A stretch of 63,202 bases of DNA from CAZTVF01 sp964616985 (GTDB lineage: Bacteria > Planctomycetota > Phycisphaerae > SM23-33). Made by a program: the position numbers and the translations under genes. Position 1 is the first letter of the stretch; each line of letters begins with the position of its first letter. The notes below the pieces were generated by a model. It had not been told where the DNA came from. It saw nothing but the letters and a program-made list of their open reading frames with translations, and did not search any database. Of this stretch, positions 1-7,889 are shown in pieces. Location: positions 1 to 63,202 of the forward strand of contig CAZTVF010000013.1 in assembly GCA_964616985.1 (NCBI GenBank). Direction: 5' to 3'.

Positions 1-570
1 ATGGGCGTGACGGCGGTCACGCAGGAACAGTACGAGCCGGTGATGGGCAAGAACCGCAGCAACTTCAAAGGGGCGACAAACCCCGTGGAAAACGTCTCGT
101 GGGACGATGCCGTGGAGTTCTGCAAGAAGCTGTCCACGAAGACGGGAAAGTCGGTTCGACTCCCGACGGAAGCCCAATGGGAATACGCCTGCCGGGCGGG
201 GAGCAAGACCCGATTCGGTTTTGGAGACGATGAGGATAAGTTGGCCGATTACGCTTGGTACAGCAAGAACAGCGACTCCAAGACGCATCCCGTCGGTCAG
301 AAGAAACCGAACGACTTCGGCCTTTACGACATGCACGGCAATGTTTGGCAATGGTGCGCGGATTGGCACGATGAGAAGTATTACGCAAATGCGGACAAGA
401 CGGACCCCGCCGGCCCGGCTTCTGGTAGCTGCCGCGTGCTGCGTGGCGGCTCCTGGGGCATTAATCCTCAGTTCTGCCGCTCGGCGCTCCGCTACTGGAG
501 CGGTCCTGGCGGCCGGCTCGGCGACTACGGGTTTCGGGTGGTGGCGGTTGGTGCGGCCCGCGTGGACTGA
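1..570 (+). CDS. SUMF1/FGE-sulfatase domain protein, 5' end outside window
   Basis: The 189 visible residues match the C-terminal part of the formylglycine-generating-enzyme (SUMF1) fold. Family motifs appear in order: PVENVSWDDAVEFCKKLS near residue 28, RLPTEAQWEYACRAGS near 53, DMHGNVWQWCADW near 109, RVLRGGSW near 145 and GFRVV near 177. The reading frame is open to the first base, so the first ATG is probably internal and the protein truncated by the window edge. True FGE enzymes oxidise a sulfatase cysteine to formylglycine. Most planctomycetal members of this family are of unknown role and are often fused to kinase or other domains, so the substrate cannot be named. It converges on the integrase gene with only 25 bp between the stops and may be cargo of the element that integrase mobilises. 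Confidence 0.85.
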   Translation: MGVTAVTQEQYEPVMGKNRSNFKGATNPVENVSWDDAVEFCKKLSTKTGKSVRLPTEAQWEYACRAGSKTRFGFGDDEDKLADYAWYSKNSDSKTHPVGQKKPNDFGLYDMHGNVWQWCADWHDEKYYANADKTDPAGPASGSCRVLRGGSWGINPQFCRSALRYWSGPGGRLGDYGFRVVAVGAARVD

Positions 571-595
571 TTCCGACACTTCATGGTTCGGGTTG

Positions 596-1924
596 CTACC
601 CAACCTTTGTGATCGCCTTGATGGCTTCCTGCTCGTCCTTCTCCGCGTAGATCTCGGTGATGGCGGCGCTGTGGTGGCCCAGGATGATGCGGGCGGCTTC
701 AATGCCGAATTCCTTCCGCAACTCAGTGGCGGCGTTGTGGCGCAGCTGGTGGGGGTGCCAGCGGTGGGCCTTACGCCAGGCGGCCAACTCGGCCTGCTGC
801 TCCTTGGTCAGGCGATTACGCCACTGGGCGTCGGTTTCGTCCGCCCGTTTGGCCAGCGGTTCCGGCGGCGGGAAGGCATCGTCGCACGCACGGACGATGG
901 CGATGCGGTAACTGGACGTCGTGTATCGCTCGCCGGGCGTCCACTTGGGCTTGTCCTTGAGATTCGTGCCCGGCGAGTTCCCATACGATAGGGGCGTGGT
1001 CCGGTTCTGAAACGCCTGCCGCCGCCATTCTCCGACGGCCTCGACGGGTGAGAAGCAGTATGCCTGCGGCTCGCGGAGGAGGAAGGACGCGAGCACCTGC
1101 TGGCCGCGCGGGCCGATCCAAATCTTCTTCTCGAAGCCGTGGTGGGCGGTCTTGTGGTGCTGTGGCTTGTAGACCCAGATGCTCTTGCCGCAGTCGATGT
1201 CGCAGGGGCGCATCTGGATGATCTCGCAGGCGCGGGCGGCGGTGAAGAGTTGGAGTTCGATCATCGCCCATATCTGCCGTGAGACGAATGGCTGTACCGC
1301 CTCGACCATCGCCATCGGCACGGGCTTGACGGCCTCGGGCTCGTCGGCATCGCTGCGGCCGCGCTTGAGTCCGGAAACTGCCTGGAGCGCGTGTAGCACC
1401 GAGCCGGGGATCAACTCGTCGCTGACGGCCCACTTGAAGATGTGGCGGATGCGGTTGATCTGCTTGTTGATGTACGGTCGGCACCAGCCCATGTCGATCA
1501 TCTTCTGCTGCACCGCCTTGAGGGCCCGCGGGCCGAAACCGACCGCTGGCGTGTCGGCGTAGAGTTCTCTCAGCGGCCGCAGCGCCAAGCGGAACTGCTC
1601 GAGTTCCTTGTTCTTGCCGTCGGTGATGGTGCGGTAGTAGTTCTCGGCGTGCGTCCAGAAGCGGGCAAGGAGTTGCTTGATGAGGATCGTCTCGGGGTCG
1701 ACGGCGCCCTGCCTGCCGGCGCCCATCCACTCGGCGATAGCCTGATGGTATCGCTGCTCGGTGACGGGGTCGCCGGGCGGCCCGCAGTAAATGGCCTTGC
1801 CGCTGAGGACCGTGTACATCCGGCCGCTGGCCTTGTGTAAACGCAAAGAAGGCACGCGACGATTCTCGGAAGAATCTTTCGCGTGCCTTCTCACGTCGGT
1901 CTGCCGAATCGCTACGTTGCTCAT
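596..1924 (-). CDS. Tyrosine recombinase (phage-type integrase)
   Basis: This 442-residue protein carries the tyrosine recombinase catalytic set: R231 (AARACEI), K258 (HHKTAHHG), H392-x-x-R395 (HPHQLRHNA), H417 or H418 (LGHHS) and Y426 (ITEIYAE). An N-terminal SAM-like core-binding region lies near residues 80-175. The catalytic domain holds an insertion of about 100 residues between the lysine and the HxxR box, longer than in compact XerC/D enzymes. The ATG start is preceded by a CGGAG Shine-Dalgarno. The gene begins about 110 bp beyond the 3' end of a tRNA-fMet gene and is read in the same direction, the classical arrangement for an element inserted into a tRNA 3' end. The mobile region would then extend left, out of the window. 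A 16-bp palindrome just upstream may be its operator or an arm-type binding site. Confidence 0.9.
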   Translation of the reverse strand: MSNVAIRQTDVRRHAKDSSENRRVPSLRLHKASGRMYTVLSGKAIYCGPPGDPVTEQRYHQAIAEWMGAGRQGAVDPETILIKQLLARFWTHAENYYRTITDGKNKELEQFRLALRPLRELYADTPAVGFGPRALKAVQQKMIDMGWCRPYINKQINRIRHIFKWAVSDELIPGSVLHALQAVSGLKRGRSDADEPEAVKPVPMAMVEAVQPFVSRQIWAMIELQLFTAARACEIIQMRPCDIDCGKSIWVYKPQHHKTAHHGFEKKIWIGPRGQQVLASFLLREPQAYCFSPVEAVGEWRRQAFQNRTTPLSYGNSPGTNLKDKPKWTPGERYTTSSYRIAIVRACDDAFPPPEPLAKRADETDAQWRNRLTKEQQAELAAWRKAHRWHPHQLRHNAATELRKEFGIEAARIILGHHSAAITEIYAEKDEQEAIKAITKVG

Positions 1925-1942
1925 TGACCGTACTCCGTTTCG

Positions 1943-1958
1943 GCGAGTATATACTCGC
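1943..1958. promoter_or_regulatory. 16-bp perfect palindrome upstream of the integrase
   Basis: GCGAGTATATACTCGC reads the same on both strands. It sits 19 bp upstream of the integrase start codon. Such a site suits a dimeric repressor or a recombinase arm-binding site. No regulator gene is visible nearby, so the function is inferred from position only. Confidence 0.45.
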
Positions 1959-1980
1959 TTTCCTACGGGTTACGGCCGCT

Positions 1981-1996
1981 CGGTCCTTTCGGACCG
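1981..1996. other. Short hairpin CGGTCC-N4-GGACCG between tRNA and integrase
   Basis: Six perfect base pairs enclose four bases. Read on the minus strand the loop is GAAA, a stable GNRA tetraloop. It lies 37 bp past the tRNA 3' end in the direction of tRNA transcription and could help end the tRNA transcript, but no T-run follows. It could equally be part of the attachment region. Confidence 0.35.
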
Positions 1997-2032
1997 TATT
2001 CGCAACTCGCGAATTCAGCCAACCTTACGCAC

Positions 2033-2106
<74 letters not shown>

Positions 2107-2117
2107 ATCGTGTAGAC

Positions 2118-2146
2118 ATACTACGGCGGGTGGAGCGAGTTGTCAA
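2118..2146 (-). promoter_or_regulatory. Sigma70-type promoter of tRNA-fMet
   Basis: On the minus strand a perfect TTGACA is followed after 17 bp by TAGTAT. Transcription would start a few bases before the mature tRNA 5' end at 2106. Spacing and position both fit a stable-RNA promoter. Confidence 0.75.
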
Positions 2147-2598
2147 TCGTGGGCTCAAATATAATGCTGCCGTAGGAGGCGGTGAAGGTCGCGATCGGGT
2201 GAGCAGTGCGGCGAGTCGGCAAAATTGACAGGTCGCGGGGATGCTGCGGCGGACCTCGTGCTCGCCAGGCGGCTTGTAGAGACGCTGCGACGGACCTCGT
2301 GCCGCCAGGACGCTTGTAGAGACGTTGCGGCGGCTGGGCTTGTTGCCCTTGGCGGTATTCGGCCGCCCGCGCCGGGCAGGACATCGGCGAGTCGCCCCGC
2401 TCGGCGGCGGCTGGTTGGGGCGGCGAGCTAACGTGCCAGTACCGGCTGGGGTGGGTTCAGATGAGGCACGTTGATGCCACCGAGGCCGTCTCGCTCCAGG
2501 CAACCGCTGCACAGCCGTCTGGTCTTTCCCCGCGGCCCCTGGGCCTATCCCAGCGGCGACGCTCCCCGCCGCGGCGCGGAGTGCGCGGCAAAATCGGA
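2147..2598. other. Gene-free spacer with a degenerate tandem repeat
   Basis: I find no convincing gene in this stretch. Roughly 2242-2322 holds two diverged copies of a unit of about 40 bp built on GGACCTCGTG and GCTTGTAGAGAC. The rest is GC-rich sequence with no recognisable feature, apart from a TATAAT at 2160-2165 on the plus strand that lacks a properly spaced -35 box. Confidence 0.5.
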
Positions 2599-2626
2599 TT
2601 GGCAGTGGTGGCATTGACGGTACAAT
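2599..2626 (+). promoter_or_regulatory. Promoter giving a possible leaderless start at 2633
   Basis: TTGGCA and TACAAT are separated by 16 bp. The -10 box ends 6 bp before the ATG at 2633, so a normal start point would fall on the ATG. No Shine-Dalgarno lies upstream of that ATG. A leaderless mRNA is inferred. Confidence 0.55.
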
Positions 2627-2632
2627 CACGCG

Positions 2633-4240
2633 ATGCAGTCTACAAGCAGTGATCACACGGCGTCCTTTCTTGCCCTTGCCCCTGCGGCGTGGCGGCAGCG
2701 ATGCACCGAGGCGCTGGCGGCGGCCGACGGCGATTGGGCCAAACTCCAGCGGACCTTTCTCGATTGGGTGGATGAGTACGCCCGCCAGGAATCGCAGCGG
2801 GCGCCCGACTACGCGATCGACTCGCACGAGGCGGGCGGCGCGTGGCGGATCATCTTCCCGCATCTTCGCGTGCGCGGCGACGCCGGTGTGCTCGCCCACA
2901 TGGCCGCCGTCATGGATGCCCGCCGCCGCTTCGCGGGCCTCGAGCGGTTCCACGGTTTCCACGACGAAGCCGAGGTCCACCACGAGATCGAGACCTTCCT
3001 CTACTTCCAGATGCCGCTGTGGTTCCTGACGGCCAACCCCGTCGCGGCCGAGTCCATCGAGGACCTCGCCCATCACGTGGGCAACTGGGTCGCCGGCGTG
3101 CCGGCTTGGTACGACTGGGCATCGCGCGGGTTCGTCAGCACGTGGCTGGGCACGCGGGGCGTTCGCAGTCGGCCGCCGTACGACTACCAGGAGGCGAACC
3201 ACTGGCGATTCGTCGAGGCGGCGCTGGCAGCCCATAGCCGCACGCACGATGCCCGCTACCAGGAGCTCGCCACGAGCTACGCGACCCGGTGGTGCGAGCA
3301 CATCGAGCGTGCCCGCGCCGCCGGCGGGCCCATCGGCTGCCAGATCCTCCCCGACGGCGCCGTCGTCGAAGAGGCGGGCAAGGCCGGCGTCAACACCAGC
3401 GAAGGCAAGTACCAGATCTTCTACTACACCGCGGCCGTCAACACCGCGTACGACGTCTTCTGCGGCCTGACCGATGTCTTCCGCCTCACCGGCGACGGCC
3501 GCTGCCTGGCCGCGGCGCAAGCCTTGCTCGACCAGTTCTTCGCCAACGCCCGCGACGGCACGCCCGCCATCTCCTGCAGCGGCGGCCAGTGGCGCTGGCC
3601 CGAGGTGGGCGGCGCGCTGACGCCCAAGGACATGATCCAGCAGTGGCCGGCCCTGCTTGCCCGCATGGCGATGCGGCACGACCTGCTCACCGGCCAGGAC
3701 CGTTACCGAAAGCCCATGCTCGACTGGGCCGCCACCATCGACGAGCACGCGCACTCGGCCGAGCAGACGATGTGCGACGTCCTGACGGCCGCACACTTCT
3801 ACAGCGGCGAGTCGGCCTTCCTTGCCCGGGCGTACGCGATGGCCCTGCGGACATGGGCGGTCACCAGCGAGAACGACCAGTTCGCCATGTGCTCGGCCGT
3901 TACGCGCGGCGGGGCGAAGTTCATGATGGAGAGCCTCTACCAGCCGCTGCTGGCCAGCAGCGACTGGGGCACTCGCGGCAACATGCCGCTGGAGTCGCTG
4001 CAGCACGTGGGCGGCAGCGGCGCCGCCGGCATGCCCGCCGGCGCCGCCTTCCGCGCGTGGCGCACGGGCGGAGCGTGGTGGTGCGAAGCGAAGGCACCCT
4101 CACCCGGCCCTTGCGGTCCACCCTCTCCCGTGAAGGGAGAGGGGTGCCAAGCCCCCGTGCAGTGGCGCGTCCAGTGGTCCGCGGGTGCGGCCGAGCTATC
4201 TGTCCCCCCCGGCGGCAGGGCAACGGCAAAGATCGAATAG
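2633..4240 (+). CDS. Unknown protein, possibly an alpha/alpha-toroid glycosidase-like fold
   Basis: I do not recognise this 535-residue protein by family. It is rich in Trp, Tyr and His and in repeated amphipathic helices (for example the stretches around residues 195-225, 265-305 and 330-400), which suggests an alpha/alpha-barrel like those of six-hairpin glycosidases or lyases. There is no signal peptide or membrane segment. The last 60 residues look foreign: they are Pro/Gly-rich and are encoded partly by a palindromic repeat (CCCTCTCCC...GGGAGAGGG, 4121-4143) that remains in frame. The original C-terminus may therefore have been extended or replaced by repeat insertion. The gene has its own promoter. 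It is followed by an inverted repeat and then a VOC-family gene. Confidence 0.6.
   Translation: MQSTSSDHTASFLALAPAAWRQRCTEALAAADGDWAKLQRTFLDWVDEYARQESQRAPDYAIDSHEAGGAWRIIFPHLRVRGDAGVLAHMAAVMDARRRFAGLERFHGFHDEAEVHHEIETFLYFQMPLWFLTANPVAAESIEDLAHHVGNWVAGVPAWYDWASRGFVSTWLGTRGVRSRPPYDYQEANHWRFVEAALAAHSRTHDARYQELATSYATRWCEHIERARAAGGPIGCQILPDGAVVEEAGKAGVNTSEGKYQIFYYTAAVNTAYDVFCGLTDVFRLTGDGRCLAAAQALLDQFFANARDGTPAISCSGGQWRWPEVGGALTPKDMIQQWPALLARMAMRHDLLTGQDRYRKPMLDWAATIDEHAHSAEQTMCDVLTAAHFYSGESAFLARAYAMALRTWAVTSENDQFAMCSAVTRGGAKFMMESLYQPLLASSDWGTRGNMPLESLQHVGGSGAAGMPAGAAFRAWRTGGAWWCEAKAPSPGPCGPPSPVKGEGCQAPVQWRVQWSAGAAELSVPPGGRATAKIE
4121..4143. repeat. Palindromic repeat inside a coding region
   Basis: Nine-base arms CCCTCTCCC and GGGAGAGGG enclose a 5-bp loop. 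The element lies in the 3' end of the 2633-4240 gene and is translated in frame as PSPVKGEG-type sequence. Similar CCCTCTCCC elements are common intergenic repeats in many bacteria. Here it has entered or created a coding tail. Confidence 0.7.
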
Positions 4241-4254
4241 GCGGATATCTCCTC

Positions 4255-4326
4255 AGGGGTGGCGGCCTTCCCAGGCCGCCGCCAACGAGGCTCTCTGAGT
4301 CGGCGGCCTAGGAAGGCCGCCACCCA
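4255..4326. repeat. GGTGGCGGCCTTCC inverted repeat, copy 1
   Basis: Two arms, GGTGGCGGCCTTCC near 4258 and GGAAGGCCGCCACC near 4311, face each other around about 40 bp. Each arm also contains its own smaller palindrome (GGCGGCCT/AGGCCGCC). The copy lies downstream of a stop codon and could act as a transcription terminator or mRNA stabiliser. Related sites occur near 16291, 22241, 35059, 44377, 47062 and 53933. Confidence 0.75.
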
Positions 4327-4383
4327 TGCTGAGTACATCTTCAAGCTGGGCGATGCCCTGGCGGCTCGCCCTGAAAGGACAAC

Positions 4384-4785
4384 ATGATCACCGGACTGGC
4401 CCATCTGTGTTTCGTCGTGAAGGACTTGGACAAGTCGATCGCGTTCTACACCGAGAAGCTGGGGCTCAAGCCCGCGTTTGATTTCCGCACGCCCGAGGGG
4501 CAGCGGTACGGCATCTACCTGCACGTCGGCGGGCGGTGCTTCATCGAGCTGTTCATAGGCAAGCTGGCTGGTCGGGCCGAGGGCCAGACCTACCAGCACC
4601 TGTGCCTGGAGGTCGACGACATCAACGCCACCGCCACCGCCCTCCGCGCTGGCGGCGTCGAGGTCACCGAGGTCAAGATGGGCAGCGACCACAGCTGGCA
4701 GGCTTGGCTGGCCGACCCCGAAGGCAACCGCATCGAGCTTCACCAGTACACCCCTGAAAGCTGGCAGCGCCCGCACCTGAAGTAG
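4384..4785 (+). CDS. VOC superfamily (glyoxalase/bleomycin-resistance fold) protein
   Basis: At 133 residues this is a normal single-module VOC protein. It contains two beta-alpha-beta-beta-beta units: GLAHLCFVVKDLDKSIAFYTEKLGLK at the start and CLEVDDINATATALRAGGV in the second half. Likely metal ligands are H7 (LAHLCF), E55 (FIELF), H76 (YQHLC) and the Glu of RIELHQY near the end, the pattern of glyoxalase I-type enzymes. It could be a lactoylglutathione lyase or an epimerase or lyase on another substrate; sequence alone does not decide. An AAAGGAC Shine-Dalgarno precedes the ATG. It stands alone between an unrelated gene and the oppositely oriented GYF_2 cluster. Confidence 0.85.
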   Translation: MITGLAHLCFVVKDLDKSIAFYTEKLGLKPAFDFRTPEGQRYGIYLHVGGRCFIELFIGKLAGRAEGQTYQHLCLEVDDINATATALRAGGVEVTEVKMGSDHSWQAWLADPEGNRIELHQYTPESWQRPHLK

Positions 4786-4809
4786 GGCCACGCCCGGCCG
4801 GCGGCAGCG

Positions 4810-5295
4810 TCACGACATGATCTTCGCGAACACGCTGAACCCCGAAAGGACGAAGAGCGCGCCCAGCACCACCAGGCCCAGCAGCGACCAGATGACGCCC
4901 ATGGCCCTGGCCACCATGAACAGTTCCCTTCCGGCGGGGCTGACCAGCCCGGATTCCATGGAATCCAGGTCCCGCTGGGCCAGCCACCAGCCCACGGCGC
5001 CAAACCCGCAGAAGAAGAACCCCATCGTGCCGATGACGAGCCAGGCGATCGGGCGGGCTTTGCTGAAGACCCGCCGTGATTCGCCGCCGCCGTGCATCAC
5101 CGGCTTGAGGTTCTTGATCAGGTCCGCAAGCTCCGCGACAGCCGAAGCCATCTGCATCTCGCCCTGTCCATCGCGCCACACCATGTCGGTGGGGCGAAGG
5201 CGGCCCTGCTGCACGAGTTGGCGCAGGTCCCCGATCGACAGCGGCCCGCGGTGCTGCCCGCCCGAATGGCAATGCCATTCCTGCATGAAACCCAC
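4810..5295 (-). CDS. GYF_2 domain membrane protein (last gene of cluster)
   Basis: Residues 5-55 form a GYF_2 (DUF4339) domain: EWHCHSGGQHRGPLSIGDLRQLVQQGRL followed by DMVWRDGQG. Two hydrophobic helices follow, near residues 82-107 and 130-155. Predicted topology is a cytosolic GYF_2 module tethered to the membrane. GYF-type domains generally bind Pro-rich peptides, but partners of the bacterial version are not established. The start may be the first Met or Met4. It is the distal gene of the minus-strand run that begins at 11925 and lies 6 bp after its upstream neighbour, so it is probably co-transcribed. Confidence 0.85.
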   Translation of the reverse strand: MGFMQEWHCHSGGQHRGPLSIGDLRQLVQQGRLRPTDMVWRDGQGEMQMASAVAELADLIKNLKPVMHGGGESRRVFSKARPIAWLVIGTMGFFFCGFGAVGWWLAQRDLDSMESGLVSPAGRELFMVARAMGVIWSLLGLVVLGALFVLSGFSVFAKIMS

Positions 5296-5301
5296 CCTTT
5301 C

Positions 5302-6099
5302 TCAATTCGTCGGGTGTTCGAAGGCCTGCTTGTGCGCGTTGAGCGCCATCAACAGGACCAGGCCGTACGGCGCGCCCAGGAGCGAGCAGCTGAACCTGCC
5401 CGCAATGACGATCACGGCCACGCTCTGGAGGATCAGCAGCACCCCGCAGATGCTGCCCAACACGTACCCGCCGAAGAAGGTCTGCCGCAGGCAGCCCGCC
5501 CCGCTGACGATCAGCAGCAGGACCAGTATCCCGCAGGATGCCAATAGCACCAGCCCCAGATCGCTCACGCCGGTGCGGGACCCCACCACACCCCAGAACA
5601 CCGCCAGCAGCAACGCCGCCGAGACGAAGTTGAGTATGGCCGCCACCGTCAGTGCGGTCGGCCGCTGGCCGTAGTTATCCGGCAGCGGCGGGGGTTGCAG
5701 GGCGAAGGTCTCCTGCAGTTCGTTGATGCGGATGGCGGCGATCCACAGCCCGAACTTCTGCGAATAGACCTGGTCGTCGAAGCCGAGGCGGCCGTCGCGA
5801 ACCCATTTCTGGAGCGTCTCCAGGTCCAGGGGTCCGAAGTTGTTGGCCCCGATGCGGCAGAACCACTGCCCCGGTTTGCTCAGCACCTTGGGCCGGATCG
5901 AGGCAGGCTGCGGCGGCGGGTTAGCGGCGAAGGCGGCCTGCAACTGGGGCACGTCCCGGGCGTCGACCCACTGGTCGGCGGCCTCGACGTACACCAGGTC
6001 ATGCGGCGCCAGGCGGCCGCCGGCTACCCACGACTGCAGCGTCGGCAAGTCGACGGGCTCCTGCTTGCAGCCGGCGATATGGCAGATCCATTGGGTCAT
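5302..6099 (-). CDS. Membrane protein with two tandem GYF_2 domains
   Basis: This is the only protein of the cluster with two GYF_2 domains: residues 3-58 (WICHIAGCKQEPVDLPTLQS...) and 78-130 (WFCRIGANNFGPLDLETLQK...). A Pro-rich linker (QPPPLPDN) leads to four hydrophobic segments between about 145 and 255. The first GYF_2 copy lacks the usual GP signature (QEPVDL in its place), so it may have lost ligand binding. Its start codon overlaps the upstream stop as ATGA at 6096-6099, which implies translational coupling. The membrane part resembles that of the neighbours at 6096-6731 and 11422-11925 (TALTVAAILNFV against TALAIINFVFGG). Confidence 0.85.
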   Translation of the reverse strand: MTQWICHIAGCKQEPVDLPTLQSWVAGGRLAPHDLVYVEAADQWVDARDVPQLQAAFAANPPPQPASIRPKVLSKPGQWFCRIGANNFGPLDLETLQKWVRDGRLGFDDQVYSQKFGLWIAAIRINELQETFALQPPPLPDNYGQRPTALTVAAILNFVSAALLLAVFWGVVGSRTGVSDLGLVLLASCGILVLLLIVSGAGCLRQTFFGGYVLGSICGVLLILQSVAVIVIAGRFSCSLLGAPYGLVLLMALNAHKQAFEHPTN

Positions 6100-6731
6100 C
6101 GGTTGATGAAGGCCTTGCGAAAGATGGTGTTCAGCAGGATCAGGAGAACGATGGGGTAGATCGCCCCCGAGAGCGCCGAGAACATCATCACGCCCATGCC
6201 GCGGAGGATGAACATCGCCAGCAGGCAGTGCAGGATCTGTGCGCCCGCCGCGATATTCCCCACGATGTACCCCATGCCGCGTCGCTGCCTGAGGAAGCCA
6301 AAGCCCGCCGCGATCTCCATCGCCATTACCGGGATCGACAGGAGCGACGATGCCAGCAGCGCCCCCTCCGTCGGGGGCGTCCCCATGCCGGCGAAGGGGC
6401 CCGAGCGGTAGCTGGCGGCGATCTGGCCGAGCATGGCCAGGTTGCTGATCGCGCCGATCACTCCCAGGCCGCCGAAGACGAAGTTGATGATGGCCAGGGC
6501 CGTCAGTCCGCCCGGCCGGCCTGGGCGCGCCAGGTGCGGCAGCGGCGGTGGGACGCGTTCGAAGGCGGCCTGCAGCTCGATCGCATCGCCGGCACGCGAC
6601 CAGTCGGGCATGCTCTCGCTGCGGACCAGGTCGGTGCGTTTGACGCGGCCTTCAATCACCCATGCGCTGAGCGTCTCCAGCGGCGCCGGCCCATAGCTGG
6701 CCCCATTGATCTGACAATACCAGTTCGTCAT
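6096..6731 (-). CDS. GYF_2 domain protein with four-helix membrane module
   Basis: A GYF_2 domain at residues 3-58 (WYCQINGASYGPAPLETLSAWVIEGRV then DLVRSESMPDW) is followed by a PPPLP linker. A membrane module of about four helices begins GRPGGLTALAIINFVFGG. The same opening occurs in the gene at 11422-11925, which has no GYF_2 domain, so the membrane part is a separate module joined to different N-termini. The gene overlaps the next by 4 bp. It lies 15 bp after the preceding gene, consistent with one operon. Confidence 0.85.
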   Translation of the reverse strand: MTNWYCQINGASYGPAPLETLSAWVIEGRVKRTDLVRSESMPDWSRAGDAIELQAAFERVPPPLPHLARPGRPGGLTALAIINFVFGGLGVIGAISNLAMLGQIAASYRSGPFAGMGTPPTEGALLASSLLSIPVMAMEIAAGFGFLRQRRGMGYIVGNIAAGAQILHCLLAMFILRGMGVMMFSALSGAIYPIVLLILLNTIFRKAFINR

Positions 6732-6746
6732 CGCTCACCCGCTTGA

Positions 6747-7238
6747 TTAGTGAAATCTGCCGGTCGACCACATGCTGCCCAGGCAGGTAAACCACCCAAT
6801 AACATAGACGAGGCCCAGCGACCCCACGATGCAGTCGATGATGCCCAGCACGTATCCCGCCGTCGCCATCCCGTCGCCGGTATAACGCCCGGGATTCATG
6901 GCCATGACCTCGCGGGCTTTCTTCGCCTGTTGGATCGCGATGATACCCAGGATGAGCCCCGCGCAGCCGACCACCGCCCCGATGATGCCGCACACCATCG
7001 ACGTCACGGCACCGGGGGCGTTCTCGGCCGGGTTGCCCGCGCAAAGGGCCATCGGCGGAGGCACGTTCTGCAGGAACGGCTGCAACGACGGCACCGCCGC
7101 CGCCGGCGTCCAGTCGGCCATCGCGTCGTTCCAGACAAGATCCTGCGCCCTCACTCGTCCGGTAGCGAGCCACTGCTGAAGCGTCGCTTCATCGACGGGG
7201 CCGTACTTCTGCCCGCCCGCGTAGCAGTACCAAGCCAT
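6747..7238 (-). CDS. GYF_2 plus DUF4190 membrane protein
   Basis: The order is a GYF_2 domain (residues 2-55, YCYAGGQKYGPVDEATLQQW and DLVWNDAMADW), a PPP linker and a DUF4190 module starting APGAVTSMVCGIIGAVVG. The second part has two membrane helices joined by a short loop, IIAIQQAKKAREVM, with the small-residue pattern typical of DUF4190. It is clearly paralogous to the gene at 7367-7879: the DUF4190 parts share NAPG..., GIIG, KAR and a YTGDGMATAGYVLGI-like stretch. Function is unknown; a membrane-attached adaptor is the simplest reading. Confidence 0.87.
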   Translation of the reverse strand: MAWYCYAGGQKYGPVDEATLQQWLATGRVRAQDLVWNDAMADWTPAAAVPSLQPFLQNVPPPMALCAGNPAENAPGAVTSMVCGIIGAVVGCAGLILGIIAIQQAKKAREVMAMNPGRYTGDGMATAGYVLGIIDCIVGSLGLVYVIGWFTCLGSMWSTGRFH

Positions 7239-7366
7239 CTGCGTTCTCCCTTTAGCGGATCTGATGGCGCGCCGTGATATGGACGGCGGCCTGGGCCTGC
7301 CTGCCGTGAGGCAGGAACGCCGTCAACCGTCGATTGACGGTCAGGCAAGGCCCTCGTGGCGGTCGG

Positions 7367-7879
7367 TCAGAACCTTCGGTACGACGTAGCGCTGTGGATG
7401 CCGACGCTGATGGCGACGATGTAGTAGATCATCCACAGTACGCCCAGGATCGTCGAAATGATGCCCAGGACGTAGCCCGCGGTGGCCATGCCCTGGCCGC
7501 TGTACTTCCCGGGGCTCAGCGAGCAAGCCGTCCGAGCCTTCCTGGCCATCGTCAAGGCGACGATGCCCAGGACGACGCCGGGCACGCCGAAGCACCACCC
7601 GGTGGTCACGCCGATGATGCCGCACACCATGGCCGCCACCGAACCCGGCGCGTTGATCGTGCCGGCCGGGGCGAAGGCCACGCTGGGCACCGGCGGGATC
7701 ACGCTCTGGAAACAGGGCGCCAGCTCCGGCACGCTGGCGGCGGCGACCCAGTCGGGCATGCCTTCGTTCCAGACCAGCGTGTCGGCCTTGACGCGGCCTT
7801 CGACGATCCACTGCCGCATCGCGGCGTCATCCACCGGGCCATACTTTTGCCCGCCCGTCGTGCAAAACCATGAAGCCAT
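7367..7879 (-). CDS. GYF_2 plus DUF4190 membrane protein, paralogue
   Basis: I set the start at ATG 7879 (MASWFCTTGGQKYGPVDD). The GYF_2 domain begins there, and an AAGGTAAAGGG Shine-Dalgarno stands upstream. The open frame continues further but would overlap the next gene in a biologically odd composition. Residues 2-55 are GYF_2. The DUF4190 module follows (NAPGSVAAMVCGIIGV, then MARKARTACS and GQGMATAGYVLGI). The 170-residue protein is a close paralogue of the 6747-7238 gene. The 128-bp spacer between them contains only a short inverted repeat (TGCCGTGAGGCA near 7300), so they may share a transcript. Confidence 0.87.
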   Translation of the reverse strand: MASWFCTTGGQKYGPVDDAAMRQWIVEGRVKADTLVWNEGMPDWVAAASVPELAPCFQSVIPPVPSVAFAPAGTINAPGSVAAMVCGIIGVTTGWCFGVPGVVLGIVALTMARKARTACSLSPGKYSGQGMATAGYVLGIISTILGVLWMIYYIVAISVGIHSATSYRRF

Positions 7880-7889
7880 GTTGAACCCT

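Noticed and set aside
2147..2598. Plus-strand promoter with TATAAT at 2160
   Set aside because: The nearest TTGTCA is only 14 bp away and no gene starts within 450 bp.
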